A DNA stretch of 64,000 nt, from assembly GCA_017305455.1 (NCBI GenBank), contig JAFKKO010000111.1, forward strand, positions 109,875-173,874, written 5' to 3'. Under the pieces are notes generated by a model that did not search any database, was not told the DNA's origin, and worked only from the letters and a program-made list of their open reading frames with translations. Shown one piece after another: positions 8,120-15,939 of the stretch. A program made the translations under genes and the position numbers. The first letter of the stretch is position 1, and every line of letters starts with the position of its first letter. This DNA comes from Hyphomicrobiales bacterium. Lineage in GTDB: Bacteria > Pseudomonadota > Alphaproteobacteria > Rhizobiales > Xanthobacteraceae.

Positions 8120-9307
8120 TCAATCAAGCGCCTCGACGGCCAGGGCGATGCCTTGGCCACCGCCGATGCAGAGCGTGACAATGCCGCGCTTGAGCCTGTC
8201 GCGCTTCATCGAGTAGAGCAGCCGCGTGGTCAGGATCGCGCCGGTGGCCCCGATCGGATGGCCGTGGGCGACAGCTCCACCTTCGACGTTGACGATGTCT
8301 TCGGCCAAGCCGAGTTCGCGGGTCACGGCGAGGGCGATGGCGGCGAAAGCTTCGTTGATTTCGACGCGCTGGACATCGGCGATCGACCACCTAGCGCGGT
8401 CGAGCGCCTGACGTACCGCCGGGACGGGACCGATGCCAAAGAAGCCTGGTTCGACAGCGCCGACGCCATAGGCGACGAGCCGCGCCGTCGGTTCGAGACC
8501 GCGTGTCTCGGCAAAACTACGCTCCGCAACGATCATTGCCGCGGCTCCCGTGTTGAGCCCCGGCGCATTGCCGGCGGTAATGGTGCCGTCCTTGCGGAAC
8601 GCCGGCTTCAGTTTGGCAAGCGACTCGATCGTCGTATCCGGCCGATTGTGTTCGTCGCGGGCAAAGCGCTCGGGACCCTTTCGGCCCTCGATTTCGACAG
8701 CGACGATCTCGTCATCGAACTTGCCCGCCGCCTGCGCGGTTGAGAAGCGCTGCTGCGAGCGGGCCGCCCAGCGGTCCTGGTCCTCGCGGCCGACCTGGTA
8801 TTTCGTGACGAGATCCTCTGTGTGCCAGCCGGAATGCTCGCCGGAGAACGCATCGTTCAGACCATCGCGAAGCATGGAATCATAGATCTGCGCATCGCCC
8901 ATGCGATAGCCCCAGCGGCCGCCCGACATGAGGTACGGGGCGGCATCCATGTTTTCCATGCCGCCGGCAATGGCCGCATCTGCAAAACCAAGCCAGATCT
9001 CTTGCGCAGCTGAGGCGATCGCCTGGGCGCCGGAGCCGCAGACGCGGTTCACTGTCATCGCCGGCAGATCCACCGGAACGCCACCATGAATGGCGGCTTG
9101 GCGGGCCGGATTCATCTTGTTTCCGGCCTGGACGACATTGCCCATCACGACCGCGTTCAATGCGGCAGGATCGAGCTTGGCGCGCCGGAGCGTCTCGCGG
9201 ACGACAGTCGCACCCAGCTCGGTCGCCGGCGTCGCTTTCAAGGAGCCATTGTAGGTTCCGATCGCGGTGCGCACCGGAGCGCAGATTACCACTTCACGCA
9301 TCACCAT
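8120..9307 (-). CDS. Thiolase family protein, acetyl-CoA C-acetyltransferase
   Basis: A 395-residue cytoplasmic enzyme with the full thiolase active site: acylated Cys90 in VNRVCGSG, His350 in GHPIG and Cys380 in CIGGGQG. The family condenses two acetyl-CoA to acetoacetyl-CoA or runs the reverse thiolysis. The length is normal (about 390). An alternative start is Met3. It sits in a run of minus-strand metal and redox genes, 28 bp downstream of the CDF gene. Why a thiolase travels with metal resistance is unclear; it may be a passenger or serve carbon storage or ketone metabolism. Confidence 0.9.
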   Translation of the reverse strand: MVMREVVICAPVRTAIGTYNGSLKATPATELGATVVRETLRRAKLDPAALNAVVMGNVVQAGNKMNPARQAAIHGGVPVDLPAMTVNRVCGSGAQAIASAAQEIWLGFADAAIAGGMENMDAAPYLMSGGRWGYRMGDAQIYDSMLRDGLNDAFSGEHSGWHTEDLVTKYQVGREDQDRWAARSQQRFSTAQAAGKFDDEIVAVEIEGRKGPERFARDEHNRPDTTIESLAKLKPAFRKDGTITAGNAPGLNTGAAAMIVAERSFAETRGLEPTARLVAYGVGAVEPGFFGIGPVPAVRQALDRARWSIADVQRVEINEAFAAIALAVTRELGLAEDIVNVEGGAVAHGHPIGATGAILTTRLLYSMKRDRLKRGIVTLCIGGGQGIALAVEALD

Positions 9308-9334
9308 CTCCTCATTCAGGATGCCATTGGCGCT

Positions 9335-10243
9335 TCAAATGACGCCCGCCTGGGCGAGGCGGCATTCGGCATTGCCGCCGGTCTCGATCTGCAAAGTCGC
9401 GTGTGCGATGCCAAAATGATCCTCGATCTCGTCTGCGAGTTGATCAAGGAAGACGTCGCCTGGATGGCCGCTTGGCATTACCAGGTGAGCCGTCAAGGCG
9501 GTCGACGTCGTGCTGAGAGACCAGATGTGCAGGTCGTGGACGGTGGTCACGCCGGGGCGAGACCGTAGCCATTCGTCGACCGCCTGCTTGTCGACTGACC
9601 TCGGCACGCCATCCATTGACAGCCCGATGGACGCCTTCAGCAAGCCGAACGCCGTCCACGCAATGACGAAGCTCACCAGAATGGCAGCGAGCGGGTCGAG
9701 CCATAGCCAACCGGTCGCCAGCATCGCCCCGGCCGAGAGCACCACCCCCGCTGACACGGCGGCGTCGGCCGCCATGTGGAGGAAGGCCCCTTCGGCGTTG
9801 AGATCATCGTGGCGGTCCCGGCGGAACAGCAGAGCCGTTCCGGCATTAATGGCGATGCCGACGACGGCGACGACGAGGACCGGGAGTGCCGGTACCGCGA
9901 CCGGGTCGGAGAACCGGTGGATGGACTCCCAGATGACGGCTCCGACACCAACGAGGATGGCGATTGCGTTGGCGAGCGCGGCCAGAATCGTCGAGCGGCC
10001 AAGACCATAGGTGAAGCGGTCTGTCGGCGGCTTCCGTGCGGCAACCGCGGCGCCCCACGCGATCAGTAGTCCGGCCACATCGGTCAGGTTGTGGGCTGCA
10101 TCAGCCAGCAGCGCCAAGGAGCCGACCACGAAGCCGGCAGCGGCTTCGATCAGGACGTAGCCCAGGTTGAGGATGACCGCCCATTTGAAGGCGGAACCAA
10201 GGTCCCGGACGGCAGCGGCCCCACGCGTGTGATCATGGGTCAT
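9335..10243 (-). CDS. Cation diffusion facilitator, CzcD/ZitB-like efflux protein
   Basis: A 302-residue inner-membrane antiporter with six predicted helices. The metal-site signatures are both present: H51-NLT-D55 in helix II and H156-MAA-D160 in helix V, the His/Asp pattern typical of Zn/Cd/Co exporters. The C-terminal cytoplasmic domain includes TVHDLHIWSLS. It uses proton flow to expel divalent cations. ATG 10243 is preferred; four extra codons would reach 10255. The His-rich loop of DmeF-type cobalt exporters is absent, so zinc or cadmium is the likelier substrate (inference). Confidence 0.9.
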   Translation of the reverse strand: MTHDHTRGAAAVRDLGSAFKWAVILNLGYVLIEAAAGFVVGSLALLADAAHNLTDVAGLLIAWGAAVAARKPPTDRFTYGLGRSTILAALANAIAILVGVGAVIWESIHRFSDPVAVPALPVLVVAVVGIAINAGTALLFRRDRHDDLNAEGAFLHMAADAAVSAGVVLSAGAMLATGWLWLDPLAAILVSFVIAWTAFGLLKASIGLSMDGVPRSVDKQAVDEWLRSRPGVTTVHDLHIWSLSTTSTALTAHLVMPSGHPGDVFLDQLADEIEDHFGIAHATLQIETGGNAECRLAQAGVI

Positions 10244-10273
10244 GGCCGGTACCACTCTGGCTGTCCGACCGCC

Positions 10274-10696
10274 TCACGCCTTCCTCCTGATGACACCTTC
10301 GAGCTTGGTCGCTTGAGCCACGGTGTTCGAGATCGTGCCGTATTTGCGAACGTTGGTGTGCAGGAGGTCGAGTCGCTGATCGGTCTCGTCCGTATCGACA
10401 ATCAGCTCATAATCGACCGACACCATCTTTGGCGGGGCGTCCTGGCGCACGCCATGCAGGCGGACCTCGACGCCACGCAGCTCGAATCTGAGCATCGGAG
10501 TCACCCGCTCGATGCCCTTGATAATGCAAGCGGCGATGGCCGCCAGGAAAAGCTCCGCCGGGTTGAAGGCGTCGGTCCGGCCGACGACATCGGTGTCGAG
10601 AACGATCTCGGCCTGTTTGGTGGTCGCGAGACTGCCGTGAGCGTCCACGCGCCACGCGGTGACGTCATAGGTCAGTGGGGTCGCCTGTTGTGGCAT
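10274..10696 (-). CDS. OsmC family protein lacking second catalytic cysteine
   Basis: A 140-residue OsmC-fold protein. The peroxidatic-type Cys57 is present (LAAIAACIIKG), but the usual second cysteine near the C-terminus is replaced in KYGTISNTVAQAT, so peroxide reduction by a disulfide cycle is doubtful. OsmC/Ohr proteins detoxify organic peroxides; one-Cys relatives have other or unknown roles. It lies between the rhodanese and CDF genes on the same strand, which suggests a sulfur or redox function in the metal cluster. Confidence 0.82.
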   Translation of the reverse strand: MPQQATPLTYDVTAWRVDAHGSLATTKQAEIVLDTDVVGRTDAFNPAELFLAAIAACIIKGIERVTPMLRFELRGVEVRLHGVRQDAPPKMVSVDYELIVDTDETDQRLDLLHTNVRKYGTISNTVAQATKLEGVIRRKA

Positions 10697-10781
10697 CGCA
10701 TAATCCCTTCCTATCTTTCGTCGGTCGGCGACGCACCGGCGAGCCGGAGCGAGGCTTTTCAGCGGCTCGGGCGAATAGCCC

Positions 10782-11234
10782 TCAGCAACATCGGCCCGAA
10801 CCGCTTGCGGCCGCGTCGCAGCAGGCCGCTTCGGCCATTTTCTGGGCGGCGCCGCAACAGCTTCTGGCGCCCTGTTCGTCCCCCTGCAGCGTAGAGAGAT
10901 CGCCTTTCACCGGAAAGCCTTTGGCTGCCCACTTGACGATGCCGCCTTCCATGTTGGCGACCCTGTCGAAGCCTTGGTACATTAAGAAATACGTTGCCTT
11001 GAGGCTTCGCCCGCCGACTTGGCAGACCATTACAAGGTCGCGATCGCGTGGCAGTTCGGTGAACCGCTGTTCCAGTTCGCCGAGTGGCAACGCGATCACG
11101 TTCGGCACATCGAGGGCGAGACGATCGGTTTCGGCCTTCTCGCGCACATCGACGAGGATGGCGCCCTCGGCGAGCCTTCGTGTCGTCGTCGTGGGACAGA
11201 TTTGCTCGGCTTCATCAAGGGCTCGATGGGTCAT
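10782..11234 (-). CDS. Rhodanese-like sulfurtransferase with Cys-Cys-rich tail
   Basis: A 150-residue protein with a single rhodanese domain: the active loop CQVGGRS has catalytic Cys71, and LVDVREKAE is the usual first strand. The last 30 residues are unusual, with three Cys-Cys pairs (SCCG, ACCD and the terminal RCC) separated by Ala/Gly/Ser. The tail could bind soft metals or act as a redox relay. ATG 11234 fits the family start; in-frame ATGs at 11285 and 11300 would overlap the preceding CxxC-protein gene. The neighbours (CxxC protein, OsmC, ArsP-like permease) point to thiol chemistry. Confidence 0.82.
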   Translation of the reverse strand: MTHRALDEAEQICPTTTTRRLAEGAILVDVREKAETDRLALDVPNVIALPLGELEQRFTELPRDRDLVMVCQVGGRSLKATYFLMYQGFDRVANMEGGIVKWAAKGFPVKGDLSTLQGDEQGARSCCGAAQKMAEAACCDAAASGSGRCC

Positions 11235-11287
11235 GGTAGGTTCCACAGACTCTGGGAATTGAATGGGAAGGCCGGCGCTGGTCATGG

Positions 11288-11521
11288 CTAGGCGAGCCAT
11301 CCCTCGACCTTCTCGCGACTCGGAACGCCACCGGCGTGAACGACCTTGCCATCGATGACGACGCCCGGCGTCGACATGACGCCGTAGCTCATGATCTCGC
11401 GAAGCTCCTCGACCTTCTCGAGCTTGATGGGGATGGATTTCTCCTGCGCGACACGCCCGATCAGCGCCATCGTGTTCTTGCAGTTGGCGCAGCCGGGGCC
11501 GAGTACTTTGACGTCCTTCAT
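11288..11521 (-). CDS. Small thioredoxin-like CxxC protein
   Basis: A 77-residue protein with the redox pair C11-A-N-C14 in LGPGCANCKNT and a cis-Pro segment MSTPGVVIDG, as in the small thioredoxin-like family often called redox-active disulfide protein 2 (TM0996-like). These are regularly found next to DUF318/ArsP-type permeases, exactly as here: the permease stop is 14 bp upstream. It may pass reducing equivalents or a metalloid-thiol species to the permease (inference). Confidence 0.88.
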   Translation of the reverse strand: MKDVKVLGPGCANCKNTMALIGRVAQEKSIPIKLEKVEELREIMSYGVMSTPGVVIDGKVVHAGGVPSREKVEGWLA

Positions 11522-11535
11522 GGCCGTTCCTTTCG

Positions 11536-12600
11536 TCATGTGAAGATCAGGTTGAACAGAAAGCCCACGCCGAGGATGCCCAGGCCGACGACGCCGACGA
11601 AGACGGTGATCAGCTTCACGCTCAGCACTTTGCGCAGGATGATCATCTCGGGCAGTGACAGCGCGATCACCGACATCATGAAGGCGAGTACCGTGCCGAG
11701 CGCCGCGCCCTTGCCGAGTAGGGCCTCGACCACCGGGATGATGCCGGCGGCGTTCGAATACATCGGAATGCCCAAGAGGACGGCTGCGGGCACCGACCAC
11801 CAGGCACCCTTGCCCATGATCGAGGCCAGGAGGTCGGACGGCACATAGCCGTGAATGAAGGCGCCCGCCGCGATGCCGGCGATGATCCACATCCAGACCT
11901 TGCCGACGATGTCGCGCATGGCCTCGATGCCGGCCTTGATGCGGTCGACGATGGTCATCCGATCGGCCGACAGCTCGACAGCGCCGGCGCGAACATTGCG
12001 CACCCAGTCTTCCAGCCAACCTTCGAGGTGCAGGCGGCCGATCACCCAGCCGGCGATGATTGCCACGCTGAGGCCAAAGCCGAGATAGGTGAGCGCGACC
12101 TTCCAGCCGACGAGGGCGAACAAGAGCCCGAGCGCGACCTCATTGACCATCGGCGCGGCGATCAGGAACGAGAAGGTCACACCGAGCGGCACGCCGGCGG
12201 AGACAAAGCCGACGAAGAGCGGCACGGCGGAGCAGGAGCAGAACGGCGTGAAGATGCCGAGGCCCGCGGCCGCGACATTGCCGAGCCCTTCGCGGCGCCC
12301 GGCGAGAAGCACGCGCGTCCGTTCCGGTGAGAAGAAGCTGCGCACCACGCCCATGGCAAAGACGACGAGCGCGAGCAGCATCAGTACCTTCGGCGTGTCG
12401 TAGACGAAGAATTTGATCGCCTCCTCGAGATGGCTGCCGCGCTGAAGGGGCAGGAGCGACACGATCAATTCGGAGAAGGGAGCGAGCTGGCCGTAGAGGG
12501 CGAACCATAGCGCTACGCTGACCGCGGTTACGGCTACCCAAAGGGCGGTGGACGGTTCGCGCGGCTGTTTGCGCAGGATCAATGACGCATTGGCGCTCAT
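11536..12600 (-). CDS. DUF318 permease, ArsP-like organoarsenical or metalloid exporter
   Basis: A 354-residue protein with about eight helices. The key FTPFCSCSAVPLFVGF segment carries the CxC pair conserved in ArsP/YraQ permeases, and a related internal half follows (IPMYSNAAGIIPVVEALL). ArsP exports trivalent organoarsenicals such as methylarsenite. The start ATG 12600 overlaps the stop of the arsR-like gene (ATGA), so the two form one operon behind an ArsR-type operator. Together with ArsC upstream this supports a metalloid role; substrate identity is inferred from the family. Confidence 0.87.
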   Translation of the reverse strand: MSANASLILRKQPREPSTALWVAVTAVSVALWFALYGQLAPFSELIVSLLPLQRGSHLEEAIKFFVYDTPKVLMLLALVVFAMGVVRSFFSPERTRVLLAGRREGLGNVAAAGLGIFTPFCSCSAVPLFVGFVSAGVPLGVTFSFLIAAPMVNEVALGLLFALVGWKVALTYLGFGLSVAIIAGWVIGRLHLEGWLEDWVRNVRAGAVELSADRMTIVDRIKAGIEAMRDIVGKVWMWIIAGIAAGAFIHGYVPSDLLASIMGKGAWWSVPAAVLLGIPMYSNAAGIIPVVEALLGKGAALGTVLAFMMSVIALSLPEMIILRKVLSVKLITVFVGVVGLGILGVGFLFNLIFT

Positions 12601-12896
12601 GCAGCTTTCCTTGTCCGAATGTCTGGCAAGCTTGCGAGCACAGCGTCGACTATGGCCGCGGAGGTTCCGGGGAGATCGGGGTTGCGCCGATATCGGACCC
12701 ACTGCGCATCCCGGCGGTCGATGACGAGCCCGGCCTGTTTCAGCACCGCCATGTGCCGCGACATGCGCGACTGTGTGGCGCTGAGGTCGCGCATGAGCTC
12801 GCAGACGCAGTGCTCCCGGCCGTCCCAGAGGAGACGGATGGCTCTGAGGCGCGTGGGTTCCGCAAGGGCGGAAAGAAGGTCTATTGCGGTTTGCAT
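12597..12896 (-). CDS. ArsR/SmtB-family metal(loid)-responsive repressor
   Basis: A 99-residue winged-helix repressor with a C30-V-C32 pair in EHCVCELM, the alpha-3 thiolate site used to sense As(III) in classic ArsR proteins. The recognition helix region is SATQSRMSRHMAVLKQAGL. It heads a two-gene operon with the ArsP-like permease. Its promoter is covered by AT-rich inverted repeats, consistent with autorepression. The -10 box ends 6 bp before the ATG, so the transcript is probably leaderless. Confidence 0.92.
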   Translation of the reverse strand: MQTAIDLLSALAEPTRLRAIRLLWDGREHCVCELMRDLSATQSRMSRHMAVLKQAGLVIDRRDAQWVRYRRNPDLPGTSAAIVDAVLASLPDIRTRKAA

Positions 12897-12902
12897 GTCG
12901 GC

Positions 12903-12939
12903 TATATATGCTCACCCGCATATGCGGTCAAGCGCATAT
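12903..12939 (-). promoter_or_regulatory. ArsR promoter with overlapping tandem operators
   Basis: On the minus strand TTGACC (12931-12926) and TATATA (12908-12903) are spaced by exactly 17 bp. Half-sites ATATGC (12906-12911), GCATATGCG (12918-12926) and CGCATAT (12933-12939) form two adjacent inverted repeats with 6-bp centres over the promoter. This is the layout of an autorepressed ArsR promoter. Confidence 0.82.
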
Positions 12940-13046
12940 AAAAAGTCCTCACTGCTCTCTTGCGGCCTTCGCAGAGGTCGAGATACCCCGCGAACGGCAC
13001 GCCAGATTCGCGGCGATAGCCTGTTTTCCGGGAGCCTGCGGAAGGT

Positions 13047-13499
13047 TCAGTAGGACCGAGCGGATCGGCCGACTCGGCGACCTTGCGCGTCGATCAGCAG
13101 AGAGCCATCTTCCTTGTGGAACGGCCCAGGCGGCAGACGATCGAGAAGATCCAGCACTGTCTCGCTCGGCCGGCACAACTTTACGCCCTTAGCTGTACAG
13201 ACAATCGGCCGATTGACCAGCACCGGGTGCTCGATCATGACGGTAAGCAACGTCTCATCGTCGACCGAAGGGTCGAGGAGCCCCAGTTCAGCAGCCGGTG
13301 ACTTGGTTTCGCGCAACGCAGTTCGAGAAGTGAGGCCAGCCGCGGCGAATAGGCCCAGAAGCTGTGGCTTGGTCCATCCTGTCTTGAGGTATTCGATTAC
13401 GGTCGGGCGATAGCCCGCTGCTTCGATGATCGCGAGCACGTTGCGCGAGGTGCCGCATTCGGGATTGTGGTGGATCACCACGCTCACGGGCTCAGCCAT
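13047..13499 (-). CDS. arsC: Arsenate reductase, glutaredoxin-coupled ArsC
   Basis: A 150-residue cytoplasmic enzyme of the plasmid R773 ArsC type. HNPECGTSRN holds the catalytic Cys15, and the arginines that bind arsenate occur in TALRETKSP, LVNRPIV and KLCRPSETV. It reduces As(V) to As(III) using glutathione and glutaredoxin; the As(III) or a methylated form could leave through the neighbouring permease. ATG 13499 matches the family start; the frame is open further upstream to near the end of the P-type ATPase gene. It is separated from arsR by 150 bp with no gene. Confidence 0.92.
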   Translation of the reverse strand: MAEPVSVVIHHNPECGTSRNVLAIIEAAGYRPTVIEYLKTGWTKPQLLGLFAAAGLTSRTALRETKSPAAELGLLDPSVDDETLLTVMIEHPVLVNRPIVCTAKGVKLCRPSETVLDLLDRLPPGPFHKEDGSLLIDAQGRRVGRSARSY

Positions 13500-13553
13500 G
13501 TGCTTCCGGTCGAACTGGCAGATGTCGAGACACGGCGAGGCAACAGCCACGGC

Positions 13554-15536
13554 TCACGCCCTTGTCGGTTCGGGCTTGAGTTCAGGAGCAACGTCGACCG
13601 TCTTCTCGGGCTTCGGCAGGAGGCGGGCCGAGTTGAGGATGAACACCAGCTCCGAGACGACATGGATTCCCGCCGCTAGCAATGGGTTGAGGAACCCGAA
13701 GGCGGCCAGCGCGACGCCGAGCGTATCAACGCCGATGGTGCCGGCAAAATTCTGCCAGATGATGCCCCTTGTCCTTCTGGCGACAGCGAGCGTCTCGACG
13801 AAGCGTTCGAGGTCATTGCCGAGCAAGACCACGTCGGCGCTCTCCTGCGCCACATCGGTGCCCGACCCCATGGCCACACCGACATCGGCCTCAGCAAGTG
13901 CCGGCGCGTCGTTCACGCCGTCGCCGACCATGGCGACTTTTCGTTTCTGTGCAACGAGCGCCCGAACGCGCGCCAGCTTGTCCTCCGGCAGCAGTTCCGC
14001 CTCGATCTCCTTGATGCCGAGTGCCGCGCCGACGACGGCAGCCACACGCTGCGTATCACCCGTGAGCAAGACCGTCCGGATGCCCATGCCATGCAGAGCT
14101 TCGATAGCCCGCTTGGCCTCGGGCCGGACCGTATCGGCGACCGCGATGGAACCCAGCAAGCGGCCATCACGGGCGACAAAGACCTCGGAGCCAGGGTCCA
14201 GCCCGGAGGCGTCCGGCACGCCAATCCCGTTGTCTGCCATCCAGGCCTGGTTGCCGATCATGATGGTGGCGTCAGCGGCCTTCGTCGTGATGCCGCGGCC
14301 CGGTGTATAGGTGAAGCTTGTCGGCTCGATCACGTTGCGGCCCTGCTTGCGGGCATAGGCGACGATCGCCTTGCCGAGCGGATGCTCGGAACGCAGCTCC
14401 GCGGTGGCGGCTGCATAGAGCAACTCCTCACCAGTCGTGCCTGCAGCGGGAATGACCTGCTGCACCTCGGGACGTCCGAAGGTCAGCGTGCCCGTCTTGT
14501 CGAGCACCACTGTGTCGACATGGCCCAAGGTCTCCAGATGCACGCCCCCCTTGACGATCGCGCCAAGCCGGGCCGAGCGGCCGATGCCGCCGAGAATGGC
14601 GAGCGGCGTGCCGGCGGCGATGCCGCAGGCACCGGCGACGATGATCACCGAGATCGTCGCATAGACGTCGCGCGTGATCAGGAATGTCAGGACGGCGGCG
14701 CCAAGCGCAAAATAGACGAGATAGCCTGCCATCCGATCGGCGAGTCGCTGGACAGGGGCACGGGACTTCTCGGCCCGCTCGACCGCCTCGATGATCTTGC
14801 CGTAGCTCGTGTCACGGCCGATCCGCACGGTGGCAACCTCCAACGCGCCGGACTGGTTGATGGACCCAGCGAAGACCTGGGTGCCAACCGTCTTTTCGAC
14901 CGGCATGGATTCGCCGGTGATGCGGGACTCGTCGACGAAGGAATGACCCGAGAGTACAGTCCCATCGACGGGAATCCGCCCGCCGGGTGCGACCAGGATG
15001 GCGTCGCCGACCGACAATTCCGCCGCCGCGACGGACCGGATCGAACCGGCACGGCGGACGGAAACCTCGCGTGGCAGGAATTCGAGAAGGTCACGGATCG
15101 CCTTGCGACCACGGCCGACGGTTAGGCCTTCTAGCACTTCGGCGACGAGAACGAACAAAGTGATGACGAGCGCCGTGAAGAACTCGCCGATGGCGGCTGC
15201 CGCGGCGATCGCAATCGTCATCGACAGCTCCATGGTCATGCGGCGCTCTAGGATGTTCTCGAAGGCCTCCTTGAGGATTGGCCAGCCGCCGATCAAAAGG
15301 CCGACAACGCCGATGACACTGACTGCCGGGAACGGCTCCCAGATCCGGAACCAGACGACCGCTGCCGCGATCGCGACGAGAGCGATGCGAACGGCTTCGG
15401 GCCATTCGAAGAGATAGTCGTGATCGTCGTGGTCATGATCGTGATCGTTATGATGCGTTTGGGCGGCTGGTGCGATTGTGCGCGCCTCGGCGGCATCAGC
15501 GAGGGTCCGGCGTTGTGCTGCGTCCTGGGCGGCCAT
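13554..15536 (-). CDS. P1B-type heavy-metal ATPase with His/Asp-rich N-terminus
   Basis: A 660-residue pump. Residues 28-40 are a His/Asp string (HHNDHDHDHDDHD), a probable metal-gathering tail replacing the HMA domain. TGES is at 207-210, phosphorylated Asp346 in DKTGT, then SEHPLGKA and GDGVNDAP. The membrane metal site reads GAC304GIAAGTP instead of CPC. The gene follows an RcnR/DmeR-like repressor 17 bp upstream, so Co, Ni, Zn or Cd export is likely; the sequence does not decide which. It is probably co-transcribed with arsC downstream. Confidence 0.9.
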   Translation of the reverse strand: MAAQDAAQRRTLADAAEARTIAPAAQTHHNDHDHDHDDHDYLFEWPEAVRIALVAIAAAVVWFRIWEPFPAVSVIGVVGLLIGGWPILKEAFENILERRMTMELSMTIAIAAAAAIGEFFTALVITLFVLVAEVLEGLTVGRGRKAIRDLLEFLPREVSVRRAGSIRSVAAAELSVGDAILVAPGGRIPVDGTVLSGHSFVDESRITGESMPVEKTVGTQVFAGSINQSGALEVATVRIGRDTSYGKIIEAVERAEKSRAPVQRLADRMAGYLVYFALGAAVLTFLITRDVYATISVIIVAGACGIAAGTPLAILGGIGRSARLGAIVKGGVHLETLGHVDTVVLDKTGTLTFGRPEVQQVIPAAGTTGEELLYAAATAELRSEHPLGKAIVAYARKQGRNVIEPTSFTYTPGRGITTKAADATIMIGNQAWMADNGIGVPDASGLDPGSEVFVARDGRLLGSIAVADTVRPEAKRAIEALHGMGIRTVLLTGDTQRVAAVVGAALGIKEIEAELLPEDKLARVRALVAQKRKVAMVGDGVNDAPALAEADVGVAMGSGTDVAQESADVVLLGNDLERFVETLAVARRTRGIIWQNFAGTIGVDTLGVALAAFGFLNPLLAAGIHVVSELVFILNSARLLPKPEKTVDVAPELKPEPTRA

Positions 15537-15553
15537 GATGACAAACTTCGCGA

Positions 15554-15829
15554 TTATTTGAGGTAGGCGCGCACGACATCGATGAGTTCGGCGGCGCCTT
15601 CGTTGCGTTGGTCTTGGGCCAGGGCGGGGCCGGCCACATGCATGAGGACGTGATCCTCGAACACTTCGGCCATCAGACCGTTGATGGCGCCGCGCACACC
15701 GGCGATCAGTTGGAGCACGTTGGCGCAGCCCTTCTCCTCTTCAAGAGCACGTTCGACCGCTTCCACTTGGCCGCGAATGCGGCGCACGCGATTAAGCAGC
15801 TTCGTCTTTTCGCGAATCGTGTGCGCCAT
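15554..15829 (-). CDS. RcnR/DmeR-like metal-sensing repressor (CsoR superfamily)
   Basis: A 91-residue all-helical repressor. The start MAHTIREK matches RcnR/DmeR rather than CsoR, and all nickel/cobalt ligands of RcnR are present at the same positions: His3, Cys35, His60 and His64. Such proteins repress efflux genes until Ni or Co binds. It sits directly upstream of the second P-type ATPase and has a matching operator in its promoter. FrmR (formaldehyde) relatives share the fold but lack this ligand set, so a metal sensor is the better call. Confidence 0.9.
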   Translation of the reverse strand: MAHTIREKTKLLNRVRRIRGQVEAVERALEEEKGCANVLQLIAGVRGAINGLMAEVFEDHVLMHVAGPALAQDQRNEGAAELIDVVRAYLK

Positions 15830-15853
15830 GCGATTTGCCCTTTTCTGGAGCAC

Positions 15854-15871
15854 ATAGTATACCCCTCTATA
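15854..15871 (-). promoter_or_regulatory. RcnR/FrmR-type operator
   Basis: ATAGTATA-CCCC-TCTATA is an AT-rich inverted repeat around a C/G tract, the pattern bound by RcnR, FrmR and DmeR repressors. It lies 25 bp before the repressor ATG and overlaps possible -10 boxes (TATACT or TATAGA on the minus strand, the latter 16 bp after TTGCAC). Confidence 0.7.
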
Positions 15872-15939
15872 ACATTTATTGAGTTTAGTGCAAACCGCTC
15901 GCTATCCCCCAACGGTCGGCGACCGAAGGAAGCAGACGC

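Noticed and set aside
13167-13550. Start of arsC at 13550
   Set aside because: The extra 17 residues are not found in ArsC proteins; ATG 13499 gives the normal start.
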